Below, one piece after another: positions 17,471 through 27,246 of a DNA stretch of 64,000 bases. Source of the stretch: Cohnella baijiui (GTDB lineage: Bacteria > Bacillota > Bacilli > Paenibacillales > Paenibacillaceae); assembly GCF_020731285.1 (NCBI RefSeq), contig NZ_JAJFOW010000028.1:24235-88234 (forward strand). Reading direction: 5' to 3'. The notes under the pieces were generated by a model. The model searched no databases. It was not told the origin of the DNA and saw only the letters and a program-made list of their open reading frames with translations. A program made the position numbers and the translations under genes. The stretch's first letter is position 1. Each line of letters opens with the position of its first letter.

Positions 17471-17568
17471 TCATTCAGAATGTAGAAGTTTTACCCCTGT
17501 CCATATCTGTATGACCTCCGATAAAAATGTGCCGCCGTCCGGGAAGACGGCAAAACCGTTTTTACTTG
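17471..17568 (+). promoter_or_regulatory. Conserved leader element, copy A
   Basis: A segment of about 98 bp beginning TCATTCAGAATGTAG and ending TTACTTG. It is nearly repeated at 44960-45057, with the block CTGTATGACCTCCGATAAAA identical in both copies. Each copy directly follows a terminator T-tract and precedes ABC-transporter genes. Within it are a dyad with TTTTA and TAAAA arms and small hairpins (GCCGTC/GACGGC; ACGGCAAAACCGT). It is probably a shared operator or promoter; its exact role is unknown. Confidence 0.6.
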
Positions 17569-17677
17569 GAACGGGACCGTTGCAAAGTATCATTTTTCGT
17601 TGCCCAGGCAAATTTTAATGGCGCTTTCAAACCGATACACTTAGGTCAAACAGCATCGTTGCACAGGAGGAATGAAC

Positions 17678-18637
17678 GTGGCGCACCTCACCGCGAATAC
17701 CGAGCACGACATCCCCGCCAAGCCGTCCGGCGGCCCCTGGATCCGGTTTTTCCGGCAATGGGACATGCAGCTCATGGTATGGCCCGGCCTGCTCTTGATT
17801 TTCGTCTTCAGCTACATCCCGATGTACGGCATCCTGACCGCTTTCAAGGATTACAACATTCTGAAAGGGTTTGCGGACAGCCCCTGGGTCGGCTTCAAGC
17901 ACTTCGAGGCGTTTTTTTCCAACCCCGACTTCGGCCACGTCATGCGCAACACGATCATCATCGCGCTGCTTAAGCTCGCGATCGGCTTTCCCGCCCCGAT
18001 CCTCCTGGCGCTCATGCTGAACGAAGTCCGCCACGCCTTTTTCAAGCGGTTCGTCCAGAGCGTGACGTATTTGCCTTACTTTCTCTCGTGGGTCATCGTC
18101 GCGGGCATCGTCATCTCGATCCTCTCGGTGGACAACGGCAGCGTCAACATGGCGCTGCGCGGGCTCGGCCTGATCGACAATCCGATCAATTTCCTCTCCA
18201 TTCCGTCCTATTTCTGGACGATCCTCATCACGACGAACGTGTGGAAGGAGGTCGGCTTCGGCTCGATCGTCTTTCTCGCGGCGATCGCCGGCATCGACCC
18301 CAACCTGTACGAAGCGGCGGAAATGGACGGCGCGAGCAAGTTTAAGCAAATCTTTCTCATCACGCTGCCTTCGATTTTGCCCGTCATCGCCATCTTCTTC
18401 ATCCTGGCGATCGGCAATTTGCTGAACGCCGGCTTCGAGGACATCCTGCTGCTCGCAAAAAACCCGCTCCTGCGCGGCGTATCGGACGTCATCGACACGT
18501 ACGTGTACCGGATCGGCATCGAAAACATGCGCTACTCCTTCGCCACCGCGATCGGTTTGTTCAAAGCCGTCATCAGCGTGCTGCTGCTCGTCGTCGCGAA
18601 CCAACTGGCTCGCCGATCCGGCAACAGCCTGTGGTAA
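17678..18637 (+). CDS. ABC sugar-importer permease (LplB/YtcP-type, first permease)
   Basis: A 319-aa inner-membrane permease with six predicted helices; the cytoplasmic EAA loop reads EAAEMDGASKFKQIFLITLP, the coupling site for the ATPase. It belongs to the polysaccharide or oligosaccharide importers that share a common ATPase (MsmX type), consistent with no ATPase gene here. A potential ATG at 17672 is one base from the GGAGG ribosome binding site, so the GTG at 17678, seven bases away, is taken as the start. It is the first gene of a permease-permease-binding protein-regulator-kinase operon. Confidence 0.9.
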   Translation: MAHLTANTEHDIPAKPSGGPWIRFFRQWDMQLMVWPGLLLIFVFSYIPMYGILTAFKDYNILKGFADSPWVGFKHFEAFFSNPDFGHVMRNTIIIALLKLAIGFPAPILLALMLNEVRHAFFKRFVQSVTYLPYFLSWVIVAGIVISILSVDNGSVNMALRGLGLIDNPINFLSIPSYFWTILITTNVWKEVGFGSIVFLAAIAGIDPNLYEAAEMDGASKFKQIFLITLPSILPVIAIFFILAIGNLLNAGFEDILLLAKNPLLRGVSDVIDTYVYRIGIENMRYSFATAIGLFKAVISVLLLVVANQLARRSGNSLW

Positions 18638-18669
18638 GACCGCATCATGGAACCGGGAGGACCTAACGA

Positions 18670-19566
18670 ATGCACAGACTGACCGCCGGAGACCGGACGA
18701 TGACGATCGTCATCTACGCGCTGCTCTCGCTTTTGACCTTCACGACGTTTTATCCGTTCTGGAATGCGCTCGTCATCTCCTTCAACGCCGGCCAGGACAC
18801 GGCGATGGGCGGGGTCACCTTCTGGCCCCGCGCGTTTACGCTGGAAAACTACGACATCATCTTCAAGGACAACCGGTTGCTCGGGGCGTTCGGCATCTCG
18901 GTCGCCAAAACCGTCGTCGGCACGGTCGCCTCGATTCTGGCCACGGCGGTCTTCTCCTACGGCATGACGCTTCCGGGCCTGATCGGGCGCAAGTACTACA
19001 TGATCTTCTGCATGCTCACGCTCTACTTCGGCGGCGGTCTCATCCCGACCTACCTGCTGATTCGGGATCTTCATTTGATGAATACGTTCCTCGTCTACAT
19101 CGTCCCGGTGCTCATCAACGTGTGGAACATGATCATCTTCCGCACCTTCTTCAAAGGTTTGCCCGAAGGGTTGCAGGAGGCCGCCAAAATCGACGGCGCC
19201 GGCAACTGGGGCACCCTCTTCCGCATCGTGCTTCCGCTTTCGGGACCTGTCATCGCGACGCTTTCCCTGTTTACGGCCGTGACCCAATGGAACGAATGGT
19301 TCTACGCCAGCATCTACATCGAGAATGTGCGCCTGCTGCCGATCCAGACGATTCTCCGGCAAATTCTGAACTCCAACATCGTCACGGAGAACGTCTCCGC
19401 GCTTGACGCCGGCGCTCAGGCCGCCCTCGGCAAGATGCAGAAGGTCACGAGCAAATCGCTTTCGATGGCGGTCATGATGGTCGCGACACTGCCGATCGTA
19501 TGCGTCTACCCGTTCGTCCAGCGGCATTTCGTCAAAGGGGTGCTCGTCGGTTCGCTGAAGGAGTAA
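18670..19566 (+). CDS. ABC sugar-importer permease (LplC-type, second permease)
   Basis: A 298-aa membrane permease with six helices; the EAA loop is EAAKIDGAGNWGTLFRIVLP. It forms the heterodimeric channel with the preceding permease. GGGAGGACCTAACGA precedes its ATG. It belongs to the carbohydrate uptake transporter-1 family (LplC/YtcP), whose substrates are oligosaccharides such as rhamnogalacturonan or xylan fragments; the exact sugar is not readable from sequence. Confidence 0.9.
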   Translation: MHRLTAGDRTMTIVIYALLSLLTFTTFYPFWNALVISFNAGQDTAMGGVTFWPRAFTLENYDIIFKDNRLLGAFGISVAKTVVGTVASILATAVFSYGMTLPGLIGRKYYMIFCMLTLYFGGGLIPTYLLIRDLHLMNTFLVYIVPVLINVWNMIIFRTFFKGLPEGLQEAAKIDGAGNWGTLFRIVLPLSGPVIATLSLFTAVTQWNEWFYASIYIENVRLLPIQTILRQILNSNIVTENVSALDAGAQAALGKMQKVTSKSLSMAVMMVATLPIVCVYPFVQRHFVKGVLVGSLKE

Positions 19567-19643
19567 GACGTTTTTCCCCCGGGTTTAGAGCATTTTGCTT
19601 GAACCATAGATTATACTTATTTTTTGAGAGGGGCATGACCTGG

Positions 19644-21338
19644 ATGAGAAAGACGAAGAGAGCACTACTCGGCACGTTCGCCGGGATGTTCGTTCTGGCG
19701 ACCGCGCTGGCGGGCTGCGCCGGCAAGGACAAAGGCGCTAACGGAGCAGCTTCGCCCGCGGCCTCACCGAACTCCGAGGCGAGCGCATCGCCGAGCGCGT
19801 CCGCTTCCGATGCGTTCGAGCTGGGCAAGGAGCCGCTCACGATTTCCCTCTACGGGCACTACGACTGGTACGCGGCGCCGCCGTGGGGCGAGGACGAAGT
19901 GTCCAAATGGATCAAGGAAAACAAAAAGCTGAACATCAACTTCATCCAGTCCGGCGGGGACGCAAAGAAGAAGCTCAGCACGATGATGGCGACCAAGGAG
20001 CTCCCCGACATCATCTGGATGGACCGCGGGTCCGCCGAATACGAGATGCTCCGCCAGGCGGATATGCTCGTGCCGTTCGACGATTATATGAAGAAATATC
20101 CGAATCTTCAGACGTATCTGTCGCCGGAGACGGCCAACCTGCTCCGCGCCGAAGACGGCAAGCTGTACCAGTTCCCGAACTGGTACACGAACAAAGACAA
20201 GCCGAACGGCAACGCCGGCTACGTCATCAACAAAAAAATCTACGAGGAGCTCGGCTCGCCGAAGCTGGAGACGACCGACGATCTGTATGAATACCTAAAG
20301 GCGGTCAATGCCAAGTACGGCAACGGCATCACCCCGTTCGAGCCGGAGCTCGCGGTCGACGGCCAAGGGCTCGACGTGCTCTACTCGGCCTTCGGCGAAA
20401 ATGCGTTGAATCGCTGGGTGGGCAATCGTGCCGTGCCGTCCGGCGACAAGATGGCTTCGATCTTCAAGGATCCGGTCTATCGCGAATCGATGCAGTTCGC
20501 GTCCAAGCTGTTCCGCGAGAAGCTGATGACGCAGGACGCGATGACGCAGACGCGAGACCAGGTCACCGAAAAAGTGAACAACGGCAAAGTCGCCGTCTAT
20601 GCGTCCTCCAGCCCGACGGACATCGCGGCCAAGGCTCAGGAGCTGCTTGTCGCGAAGGATCCGAACGCCGGCTACTTCATGATCTGGCCGATCGCGAAGC
20701 CGGGCCTCGACCGGAACAAAATTTACCCGGGCACGTACGCCACGCTGGGGTGGAACGTCGCCGTCATCACCAAGTCCGCCAAAAATCCGGAAGCCGCGTT
20801 CGCCGTGCTCGACTGGATGACCGGTCCGGAAGGCATGACGGTGCTGAACTGGGGACCGGAAGGCAAGTATTGGGAAGGTCACGAAGCGGACGGCATCACG
20901 CCGAAATTCAAGGATGCGTACTGGCAGGATCCGAAGGGATTGGCGGAGCTGCAGGCCGTTACCAATAACCTGATCTTCGTCGGCAATACGGTGTTCACCG
21001 ACTTGACGAAGGGCAAGTTCGAGTCGACCTTGAAGGACGAGCAGCGCAGCTGGACGCTGAAGTGGCAGTACGACATCACCTGGAAGACCCAGGCCGACGC
21101 GACCGAATACGCGAATCTGAGCCCGGCCAAGGACAGCCAGGAAGGGATCATCCAGACGGCGGTCGAAGACATCTGGGACGAATCGAGAGCTCAGGCGCTG
21201 TTCGCCAAGAGCGACGAGGAAGTGCTGAAGATTCTCGACAAAGCGGATCAAGACGCCATGGCGGTCGGCTATCAGAAGCTGCTGGACTACCAGACGGAAA
21301 GATGGCACCGCAACCAGAAGATCATGAAAGGCGAGTAA
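19644..21338 (+). CDS. Extracellular solute-binding lipoprotein of the sugar ABC importer
   Basis: A 564-aa family 1 solute-binding protein (LipO/YtcQ-like, long type). The signal peptide ends in the lipobox ALAGC (C25), followed by a Ser/Ala/Pro linker to about residue 55. The mature protein has the family pattern GKEPLTISLYGHYDWY and TKELPDIIWMD. An ATG at 19635 is one base from GAGAGGGG, so the ATG at 19644 is chosen. It delivers the sugar to the two permeases encoded just upstream. Confidence 0.9.
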   Translation: MRKTKRALLGTFAGMFVLATALAGCAGKDKGANGAASPAASPNSEASASPSASASDAFELGKEPLTISLYGHYDWYAAPPWGEDEVSKWIKENKKLNINFIQSGGDAKKKLSTMMATKELPDIIWMDRGSAEYEMLRQADMLVPFDDYMKKYPNLQTYLSPETANLLRAEDGKLYQFPNWYTNKDKPNGNAGYVINKKIYEELGSPKLETTDDLYEYLKAVNAKYGNGITPFEPELAVDGQGLDVLYSAFGENALNRWVGNRAVPSGDKMASIFKDPVYRESMQFASKLFREKLMTQDAMTQTRDQVTEKVNNGKVAVYASSSPTDIAAKAQELLVAKDPNAGYFMIWPIAKPGLDRNKIYPGTYATLGWNVAVITKSAKNPEAAFAVLDWMTGPEGMTVLNWGPEGKYWEGHEADGITPKFKDAYWQDPKGLAELQAVTNNLIFVGNTVFTDLTKGKFESTLKDEQRSWTLKWQYDITWKTQADATEYANLSPAKDSQEGIIQTAVEDIWDESRAQALFAKSDEEVLKILDKADQDAMAVGYQKLLDYQTERWHRNQKIMKGE

Positions 21339-21418
21339 TAAGACGTTCATAGCGGAAGCAGGGAGAGTATACGGTGGCGTATGCTCTCCTTTGCCATCGA
21401 ACGAGAGGAGGTTTCGCG

Positions 21419-22987
21419 ATGTACAAGGTGCTGCTGGCGGACGACGAAATGCTGGACTTGGAGGGCATGCGGACGTTCATCCCGTGGCCGGAGCTGGGGC
21501 TGACGGTCGCCGGCGCCGTCAACAACGGATTCGCGGCTTGCGAGGTGATCGAATCCGAGAAGATCGATATTCTCGTCACCGACATCCGGATGCCGAACAT
21601 GTCGGGACTCGAGCTGGCAAAGCGCGCACTCTCCGTCCAGTCGGAGCTTCGCGTCATCTTCGTGAGCGGGCACCAGGATTTTCAATACGCCAAGCAGGCC
21701 GTGTCGCTCAACGCGGACGGCTACGTGCTGAAGCCGACGGACGACAAGGAATTGATCGAGGCGCTCCTGGGCGTCAAGCGCGAGCTCGACCAGGGGCGCC
21801 GCCGGCGGGAAGAACGGGAGGCGCTCCGGCAGCTCGTGCCGATCGCCAAAAACGAATATTTGCTGCAGCTCCTGGAGTCGCCGGCGGAGGCGCTGCCCTC
21901 CCCGGTGCTGAAGCGGGCCTACAGCCTGGATCGGCTTCGGTGGCCGATCCGCGTCGCCGCGTTGGAGATCGACGACTTTACGTGGAAGCTGAATCCTTAT
22001 CCCGAGCCGGAGCGCAGGGTGCTGCTGGACCGGTTCGGCGCGCTGCTGTCCGCGTATCTGGCCGAGCACGGCATCCAGGAGGTTTGCCGCGTCTCCAAGC
22101 AGCGGACGGCGCTGCTGCTCGGGGCCGACGTGCGGCCGGACGCCATGCAGTCGCTCGCAGATCGCGTGCGCGAGGCGTTTCCGTTCACGGCGACGATCGG
22201 CCTAGGCAGCGAGGCGTACGGCTTGTCCGGGCTGCATGACGCCTACGCGGAAGCGGCGCGCGCCCTCGAGCAGAAGATGCTGCGGGGCAAAGGCAGGGTG
22301 CTCGTCTACGAAGAGAGCGGGCAAGCGGAGCTCGAAGATTTGAAGGGACTTGATCTCCACCTGGCATCGATGCTGCAAGCCGTCGCCCGGTACGATCTCG
22401 TCCTCGCCCACGACGAGCTGTCGAGCGTCTTCCGCCTGGCCGCGCGGCTCGGGTCCAAGATCACGATCCGCCATTTCTCCATGTACGTCATCTTGAAGCT
22501 GAACGAGCATCTTCGCGGGTTGAACGAGGATCTGTTCAAGCTGCTCGGCCTCGAACTCAAAAACCTGGATATCCTGCTGCAGTTCGAGACGGTTGGCGAC
22601 ATCGAAGATTGGCTTCGGCGCAAGGTGTTCGAGCTCTCGGAAACGCTGCAGGCCAAAAAGCAGTCCAAAAACGGCAAGCTCGTCCAAAGCGTCGTGTCGT
22701 GCATCAAGGAGCGGCTGCACGAGAACGTGACGCTTCGGGACGTCGCGGAGCGGTTTTCCTTTTCGCCGAACCATCTGGGCTTGCTGTTCAAGGAAGAGAC
22801 GGGCCGCAACTTCAGCGAGTTCGTCATCGACCTCCGGATGGACAAGGCGCAGGAGCTGCTGCGGGAGACGAAGCTGAAAATCTACGAGGTGGCCGACTGC
22901 GTCGGCTACCGCTATCTGCCCTACTTCAGCAGGCAGTTCAAGGAGACGACCGGAATGACCCCGATGGAATACCGTAGAAAGTGCTGA
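21419..22987 (+). CDS. YesN-type response regulator with AraC DNA-binding domain
   Basis: A 522-aa regulator: receiver domain at 1-120 with phosphoacceptor D55 (VTDIRMPN) and the conserved LKPTDD lysine, a central region of unknown function, and two helix-turn-helix units of an AraC/XylS domain at about 420-520 (LRDVAERFSFSPNHLGLLFKEE, then YRYLPYFSRQFKETTGMTP). AGAGGAGG lies before the ATG at 21419. It most likely controls the importer operon in which it lies. Confidence 0.9.
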   Translation: MYKVLLADDEMLDLEGMRTFIPWPELGLTVAGAVNNGFAACEVIESEKIDILVTDIRMPNMSGLELAKRALSVQSELRVIFVSGHQDFQYAKQAVSLNADGYVLKPTDDKELIEALLGVKRELDQGRRRREEREALRQLVPIAKNEYLLQLLESPAEALPSPVLKRAYSLDRLRWPIRVAALEIDDFTWKLNPYPEPERRVLLDRFGALLSAYLAEHGIQEVCRVSKQRTALLLGADVRPDAMQSLADRVREAFPFTATIGLGSEAYGLSGLHDAYAEAARALEQKMLRGKGRVLVYEESGQAELEDLKGLDLHLASMLQAVARYDLVLAHDELSSVFRLAARLGSKITIRHFSMYVILKLNEHLRGLNEDLFKLLGLELKNLDILLQFETVGDIEDWLRRKVFELSETLQAKKQSKNGKLVQSVVSCIKERLHENVTLRDVAERFSFSPNHLGLLFKEETGRNFSEFVIDLRMDKAQELLRETKLKIYEVADCVGYRYLPYFSRQFKETTGMTPMEYRRKC

Positions 22988-23017
22988 CCGACCGCCGCGT
23001 CAGGAGGAGGGATCGCG

Positions 23018-24793
23018 ATGTCCCGCAAGCGCACTAAGCGAGGCTATCTGAGCTTCGGCTACAAGCTGATGCTGTCCTATGCCGTCCTGATCATGATCCC
23101 GGTGCTGCTCGTGGGCTACGTGGCGAACTCCGTCTTCGTCGAGTCGATTCGCGACAAGACGCGGACGAACATCCAGGGCACTCTGCAACAGATGAGGGAC
23201 AATATCGCCTACCGTATGGAGGATACGCAGCGCATTTCCGACATGCTCTACTACGACGACTCGCTGGCCGCCCACTTGCGGCATTTCGAGGCGGGATGGG
23301 TGAACTACGAGGCGACCAAAAAATACTTGGTGCCCAAGTTCCGCACCGCGCTCGGAGCAACGAACCGCCGGATGTGGATGTCGTTTTATCTGCACAACGA
23401 GCTGCTGCCGGAAATCTACAAAAACTACGGCGACGCGGACCCGATCGCGCTCCGCGATCAGCAGTACGACTGGTACCATATCAAACGCATCGCGGACAAA
23501 GATTGGTACCGCGACTTTCCCGAGGAGCAGTACGGCAAGACGATGCAGTGGAAGCAGATTGAGGACGACTACCGCTACAGCCGCATCTCGCTGCTGCGGC
23601 GGATTATCGAGCTCGGCCCCCGCGATGTGAAGGAAATCGGATTTTTGCGCATCAGCGTGCCGCTTGCGGATCTGTTCGAGAGCGTCGACTACCAGAAGAT
23701 CGGCACCGGGGCGACGATCTTCATCGCCGACAACCGGGGGCGCGTCGTCACGTCCTCGGGCTCGCTGCCGCCGGCCATCGGAGAGACGTGGCAGGCGCAG
23801 CCTGCCGGACGCCAGCTCGCGATCGAGCAGACGCTCCCGAGTCTCGGCTGGACGCTTCGCGCGGTCATCCCGGCGAACCTGACCGAGCGAGACTCGCGCA
23901 AAATCCAGCTGCTGACCGCCTTGATCTGCGCGGCGTGCCTCCTTGTCTTTTCGGCGGCGGGTTTGTTCATCTCCCGTTTCTTTTCCAAGCGCGTGACGAA
24001 AATCGTAACCGTGCTCGACTCGTTCCAAAGCGGGGAGTTCCACAAGCGAATCCACTTCAAAGGAAACGACGAGTTCACCCGGATCTCCCAAGCGCTGAAC
24101 GAAATGGGCCAGAACACGGGGCGGCTCATTCGCGAGGTTTATTTGAAGGATTTGCAGAAGAAGGAAGCGGAGCTCGCCTCGCTGCAGGCGCAGATCAACC
24201 CGCATTTCCTTTATAATACGTTATCGTCCATCAGCCGGCTGGCCAAATTCGGCGAGGTGGACAAGCTGCACCGGATGGTGCTCGATCTGGCGAAATTTTA
24301 CCGGCTGTCGCTGAGCGACGGGAAAAACATCATCCCCGCCTACCGCGAACTGGAGCAGGTCAAAGCCTATATCGACATCCAGAAAACGAAATACGGCGAG
24401 CGGATGGACGTGCTCTACGACATCGATCCGTCCGTCGCCGGCTACCTCATGCTGAAGCTGACGATCCAACCCTTCGTCGAGAACGCGCTCGAGCACGCCT
24501 GGTGCGGCGACCGCATCCACTTGCGCATCGCGGCCAAGCTCGAGGACGGCTGCATCGTCATTCAGGTCATCGACGACGGCGTCGGCTTCCTCCCGGCGCG
24601 GATTCAGGAAATATTCGGCGGCGCGGACGTCGATCAAGCCGGCTATGGCATCCGCAACGTCGACCAGCGGATCAAGCTCCACTTCGGCAAGGCTTACGGG
24701 GTGACGATCGCCAGCCGCCCGGGCATCGGCGCGGCCGTGCGCATCGTCTTCCCGGCGATCCGCCGGACGGACCACCGCGAGCTTTCCGCCTAA
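23018..24793 (+). CDS. YesM-type sensor histidine kinase
   Basis: A 591-aa membrane kinase of the two-helix, large extracellular sensor (Cache-like) type. The first helix is at about 15-37 and the second at about 297-320, followed by a HAMP segment. The His_kinase motif INPHFLYNTL carries the phosphoacceptor H396, and the ATPase domain has QPFVENALEHA, VIDDGVGF and GYGIRNVDQRI. It pairs with the regulator encoded 30 bp upstream to sense extracellular sugar or a binding-protein complex. GGAGGAGGGATCGCG precedes the ATG. Last gene of the operon. Confidence 0.92.
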   Translation: MSRKRTKRGYLSFGYKLMLSYAVLIMIPVLLVGYVANSVFVESIRDKTRTNIQGTLQQMRDNIAYRMEDTQRISDMLYYDDSLAAHLRHFEAGWVNYEATKKYLVPKFRTALGATNRRMWMSFYLHNELLPEIYKNYGDADPIALRDQQYDWYHIKRIADKDWYRDFPEEQYGKTMQWKQIEDDYRYSRISLLRRIIELGPRDVKEIGFLRISVPLADLFESVDYQKIGTGATIFIADNRGRVVTSSGSLPPAIGETWQAQPAGRQLAIEQTLPSLGWTLRAVIPANLTERDSRKIQLLTALICAACLLVFSAAGLFISRFFSKRVTKIVTVLDSFQSGEFHKRIHFKGNDEFTRISQALNEMGQNTGRLIREVYLKDLQKKEAELASLQAQINPHFLYNTLSSISRLAKFGEVDKLHRMVLDLAKFYRLSLSDGKNIIPAYRELEQVKAYIDIQKTKYGERMDVLYDIDPSVAGYLMLKLTIQPFVENALEHAWCGDRIHLRIAAKLEDGCIVIQVIDDGVGFLPARIQEIFGGADVDQAGYGIRNVDQRIKLHFGKAYGVTIASRPGIGAAVRIVFPAIRRTDHRELSA

Positions 24794-24841
24794 GGCGCGT
24801 TGTTGCCGTTCGCCGTTCTTTTCGCCGAACTTGCACAACCG

Positions 24842-24878
24842 AAAGAGCCGCTCCCCATGAGGGGGAAGCGGCTTTTCG
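24842..24878. terminator. Bidirectional terminator
   Basis: AGCCGCTCCCC paired with GGGGGAAGCGGCT, then TTTT on the plus side and A-rich sequence on the other. It separates the convergent kinase and asnB genes. Confidence 0.8.
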
Positions 24879-24918
24879 GCGCATCTCGATCATCCTGCCA
24901 CTCGCATCGAACGGTCGA

Positions 24919-26772
24919 TCAGACGAGCTGCACCCGGTAGTGCCGCAGCCAGAAGTCGACCTGCAGCAAGTAGGCAAACAGCTGCGGACCGGACATCAGC
25001 TGTCCGAACCAGGGCAAATTCGTATTCGCGTCCACGGACGAGGCGATCTCCCGGACACGGCGGACGTCGAGGAGCGGCTGAAGGGGCGACGACTGATCGT
25101 CCAGCCGCTCCAGCAGACGGTCGCGGACGGCGGACAGGTAATTCGGGTTGTGCGTCTTCGGATACGGGCTTTTTTTGCGGTAAAGCACGTCGTGCGGCAG
25201 AACCCCTTCGAGGGAGCGGCGGAGAATGCCCTTTTCCCGGTCTCCGGCCATCTTCAGCGCCCACGGGATGTTCCATACGTATTCGACGAGGCGGTGATCG
25301 CAGTACGGCACCCGGACTTCGAGACCGGCCGCCATGCTCATTCGGTCTTTGCGGTCGAGCAGCGTCGGCATGAAACGGGTGATGTTGAGGTACGACATCC
25401 GCCGCATGCGCTGCCGCTCGGGCGTCTCGCCCGGAAGGCCAGGCACCTCTTCGACAGCCTGAGCGTAACGGTCGCCGAGATACTCCTTCGGCCGGAGGAG
25501 CGAAAGCAGCTCCGGGGACAGGATGCTCTCCCGCAAATCGGCGGACAGTGACCAGGGAAACGTCTCCGCCTCCAGCGCCTCCTTCCGGTGGAACCACGGA
25601 TAGCCGCCGAATATTTCGTCTGCCGCTTCGCCGGAAATCGCCACGGTTGCGCCCTTTTTGATCTCGCGGCAGAACAGGTAGAGGGAGGCGTCGATGTCCG
25701 CCATCCCGGGATAGTCCTTGGCCAGCACCGCCGTTTCCAGCGCGTTCACGAGCTCGGGCGTGTCGAACTGGATCTCGTGGTGCTCGGTGGACAGGTGGTC
25801 GACCATCCGGCGGATCCACGGGGCGTCCGCGTTCGGCTGGAACGCATGCGCCTGGAAATGCTTGTCGTTGTCGACGTAGTCAACGGAATAGGTATGGACC
25901 GTGCCCTGCCCGGTCCGGTTGTAGTAAGCGACGGCGAGCGCCGTCAGCGCGCTGGAGTCCAGACCGCCCGACAACAGCGTGCAGACCGGCACATCGGAGG
26001 CAAGCTGCCGTTCCAGCGTATCCTGGAGCAGCGCTCCGACCCGTTCTGCCGTCTCGGCCTCCTCTTCTTCGTGCGGGGCGGCTTCGAGCTGCCAGTAGGC
26101 CGAGATCCGCATGCCGTCGCGGTCGTAGAAAAGCGTGTGGCCGGGCTTCAGCTCCGACATGCCGCGCCACACGCCATGTCCGGGCGTCCGCGCGGGGCCG
26201 AGCACGAACAGTTCCGCCAGCCCTTCGCCGTCGATCTCCGGCTGTACGTCCGGATGCGCCAAGATGGCCTTCGGTTCGGAGCCGAACAGCAGCCTCCCCT
26301 CTTCCCGCCGGTAAAAAAGCGGCTTGACGCCCAGCCGGTCGCGCGCCATGAACAGCCGCTCCTCCTCGGTATTCCAGACGGCGAAGGCGAAGATGCCGTT
26401 GAACTTTTCCACGCAAGCCGGACCCCATTCGACATAGGCCTGCAGCAGCACTTCCGTATCGCAAGTCGTGCGGAACGCATATCCCAGCGATTCGAGCTCC
26501 CGCTTCAGCTCCGGCGCGTTGTAAAGCTCGCCGTTGTAGACGACGACGCAATCCTGGTCTTCCGCGCGCTTGGTCGGCCGAACCATCGGCTGCGCGCCGT
26601 TCGCGGGGTCCATGACCGACAGCCGCCGATGGCCGAACGCGCAATGGCGCGACAGCCAAGTGCCGGAGGCATCCGGCCCCCGCAGCTCCATCGTCTCCGT
26701 CATCCGCTCCAGCACGTCCGCCTGCTGTGTCAAATCCGCTTTCCAATCGATCCAGCCAATAATTCCGCACAT
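24919..26772 (-). CDS. asnB: Asparagine synthase (glutamine-hydrolysing)
   Basis: A 617-aa enzyme converting aspartate, glutamine and ATP to asparagine. The N-terminal class II glutamine amidotransferase domain starts MCGIIGW with nucleophile C2; the synthetase domain has the PP-loop LLSGGLDSS at 267-274 and the C-terminal region EVRVPYCDHRLVEYV. Length fits the AsnB/AsnO type of Bacilli. GGGGAGGTAG precedes the ATG at 26772. It is a single-gene unit ending at a hairpin shared with the sensor kinase. B. subtilis has three paralogs including the sporulation-specific AsnO; which one this corresponds to cannot be decided here. Confidence 0.93.
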   Translation of the reverse strand: MCGIIGWIDWKADLTQQADVLERMTETMELRGPDASGTWLSRHCAFGHRRLSVMDPANGAQPMVRPTKRAEDQDCVVVYNGELYNAPELKRELESLGYAFRTTCDTEVLLQAYVEWGPACVEKFNGIFAFAVWNTEEERLFMARDRLGVKPLFYRREEGRLLFGSEPKAILAHPDVQPEIDGEGLAELFVLGPARTPGHGVWRGMSELKPGHTLFYDRDGMRISAYWQLEAAPHEEEEAETAERVGALLQDTLERQLASDVPVCTLLSGGLDSSALTALAVAYYNRTGQGTVHTYSVDYVDNDKHFQAHAFQPNADAPWIRRMVDHLSTEHHEIQFDTPELVNALETAVLAKDYPGMADIDASLYLFCREIKKGATVAISGEAADEIFGGYPWFHRKEALEAETFPWSLSADLRESILSPELLSLLRPKEYLGDRYAQAVEEVPGLPGETPERQRMRRMSYLNITRFMPTLLDRKDRMSMAAGLEVRVPYCDHRLVEYVWNIPWALKMAGDREKGILRRSLEGVLPHDVLYRKKSPYPKTHNPNYLSAVRDRLLERLDDQSSPLQPLLDVRRVREIASSVDANTNLPWFGQLMSGPQLFAYLLQVDFWLRHYRVQLV

Positions 26773-26919
26773 GGAAGAAACTACCTCCCCTAGGTTTCGC
26801 GATAGCCGTCTATGACGGGGTAGGGACCGCTCAACTGATGGTTATGCGAAAAAAGGCATAAAATGTCTGTCCGCGTGGAGAAAATAGAGGAGATTCGATC
26901 AGGGAAGGGGCGAACATCC

Positions 26920-27246
26920 ATGGACGACCGCAAGACGTATTACGTAGCCGTTGGCGCGGGGCAAATCCTCGAAGATCCGACGGTCTCGCCGTTCGAATTC
27001 GCCATTCGGGCGAACGTCGAAGAGTTGAACAAACTGCAGGAGCAGTTCGAAGATTTGTCGAGCGCGGACGAAACGGCCGCGTTCCGCCATACGGGCTGGA
27101 AATCGGTGGACGAAGAAGACATGCTGGGGGACTACGACGAGCGGATGAGAGGACTCTATCACACGCTTTACGAGCTGGGCACGGACGAGACCCGGCGCCA
27201 TATCGAGTCGTCGGGACTGCTGGACGAGGATTCGGAGAAGCGATGA
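26920..27246 (+). CDS. Conserved small protein of unknown function
   Basis: A 108-aa acidic protein, MDDRKTYYVAVGAGQILED at the start and helical, Glu-rich afterwards; no signal peptide or membrane segment. Similar short proteins occur in Paenibacillaceae, but I know of no function. GGAAGGGG lies upstream of the ATG at 26920, which is preferred over a longer frame from 26863. It overlaps the next gene by ATGA and heads a three-gene cluster of small proteins. Confidence 0.7.
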   Translation: MDDRKTYYVAVGAGQILEDPTVSPFEFAIRANVEELNKLQEQFEDLSSADETAAFRHTGWKSVDEEDMLGDYDERMRGLYHTLYELGTDETRRHIESSGLLDEDSEKR

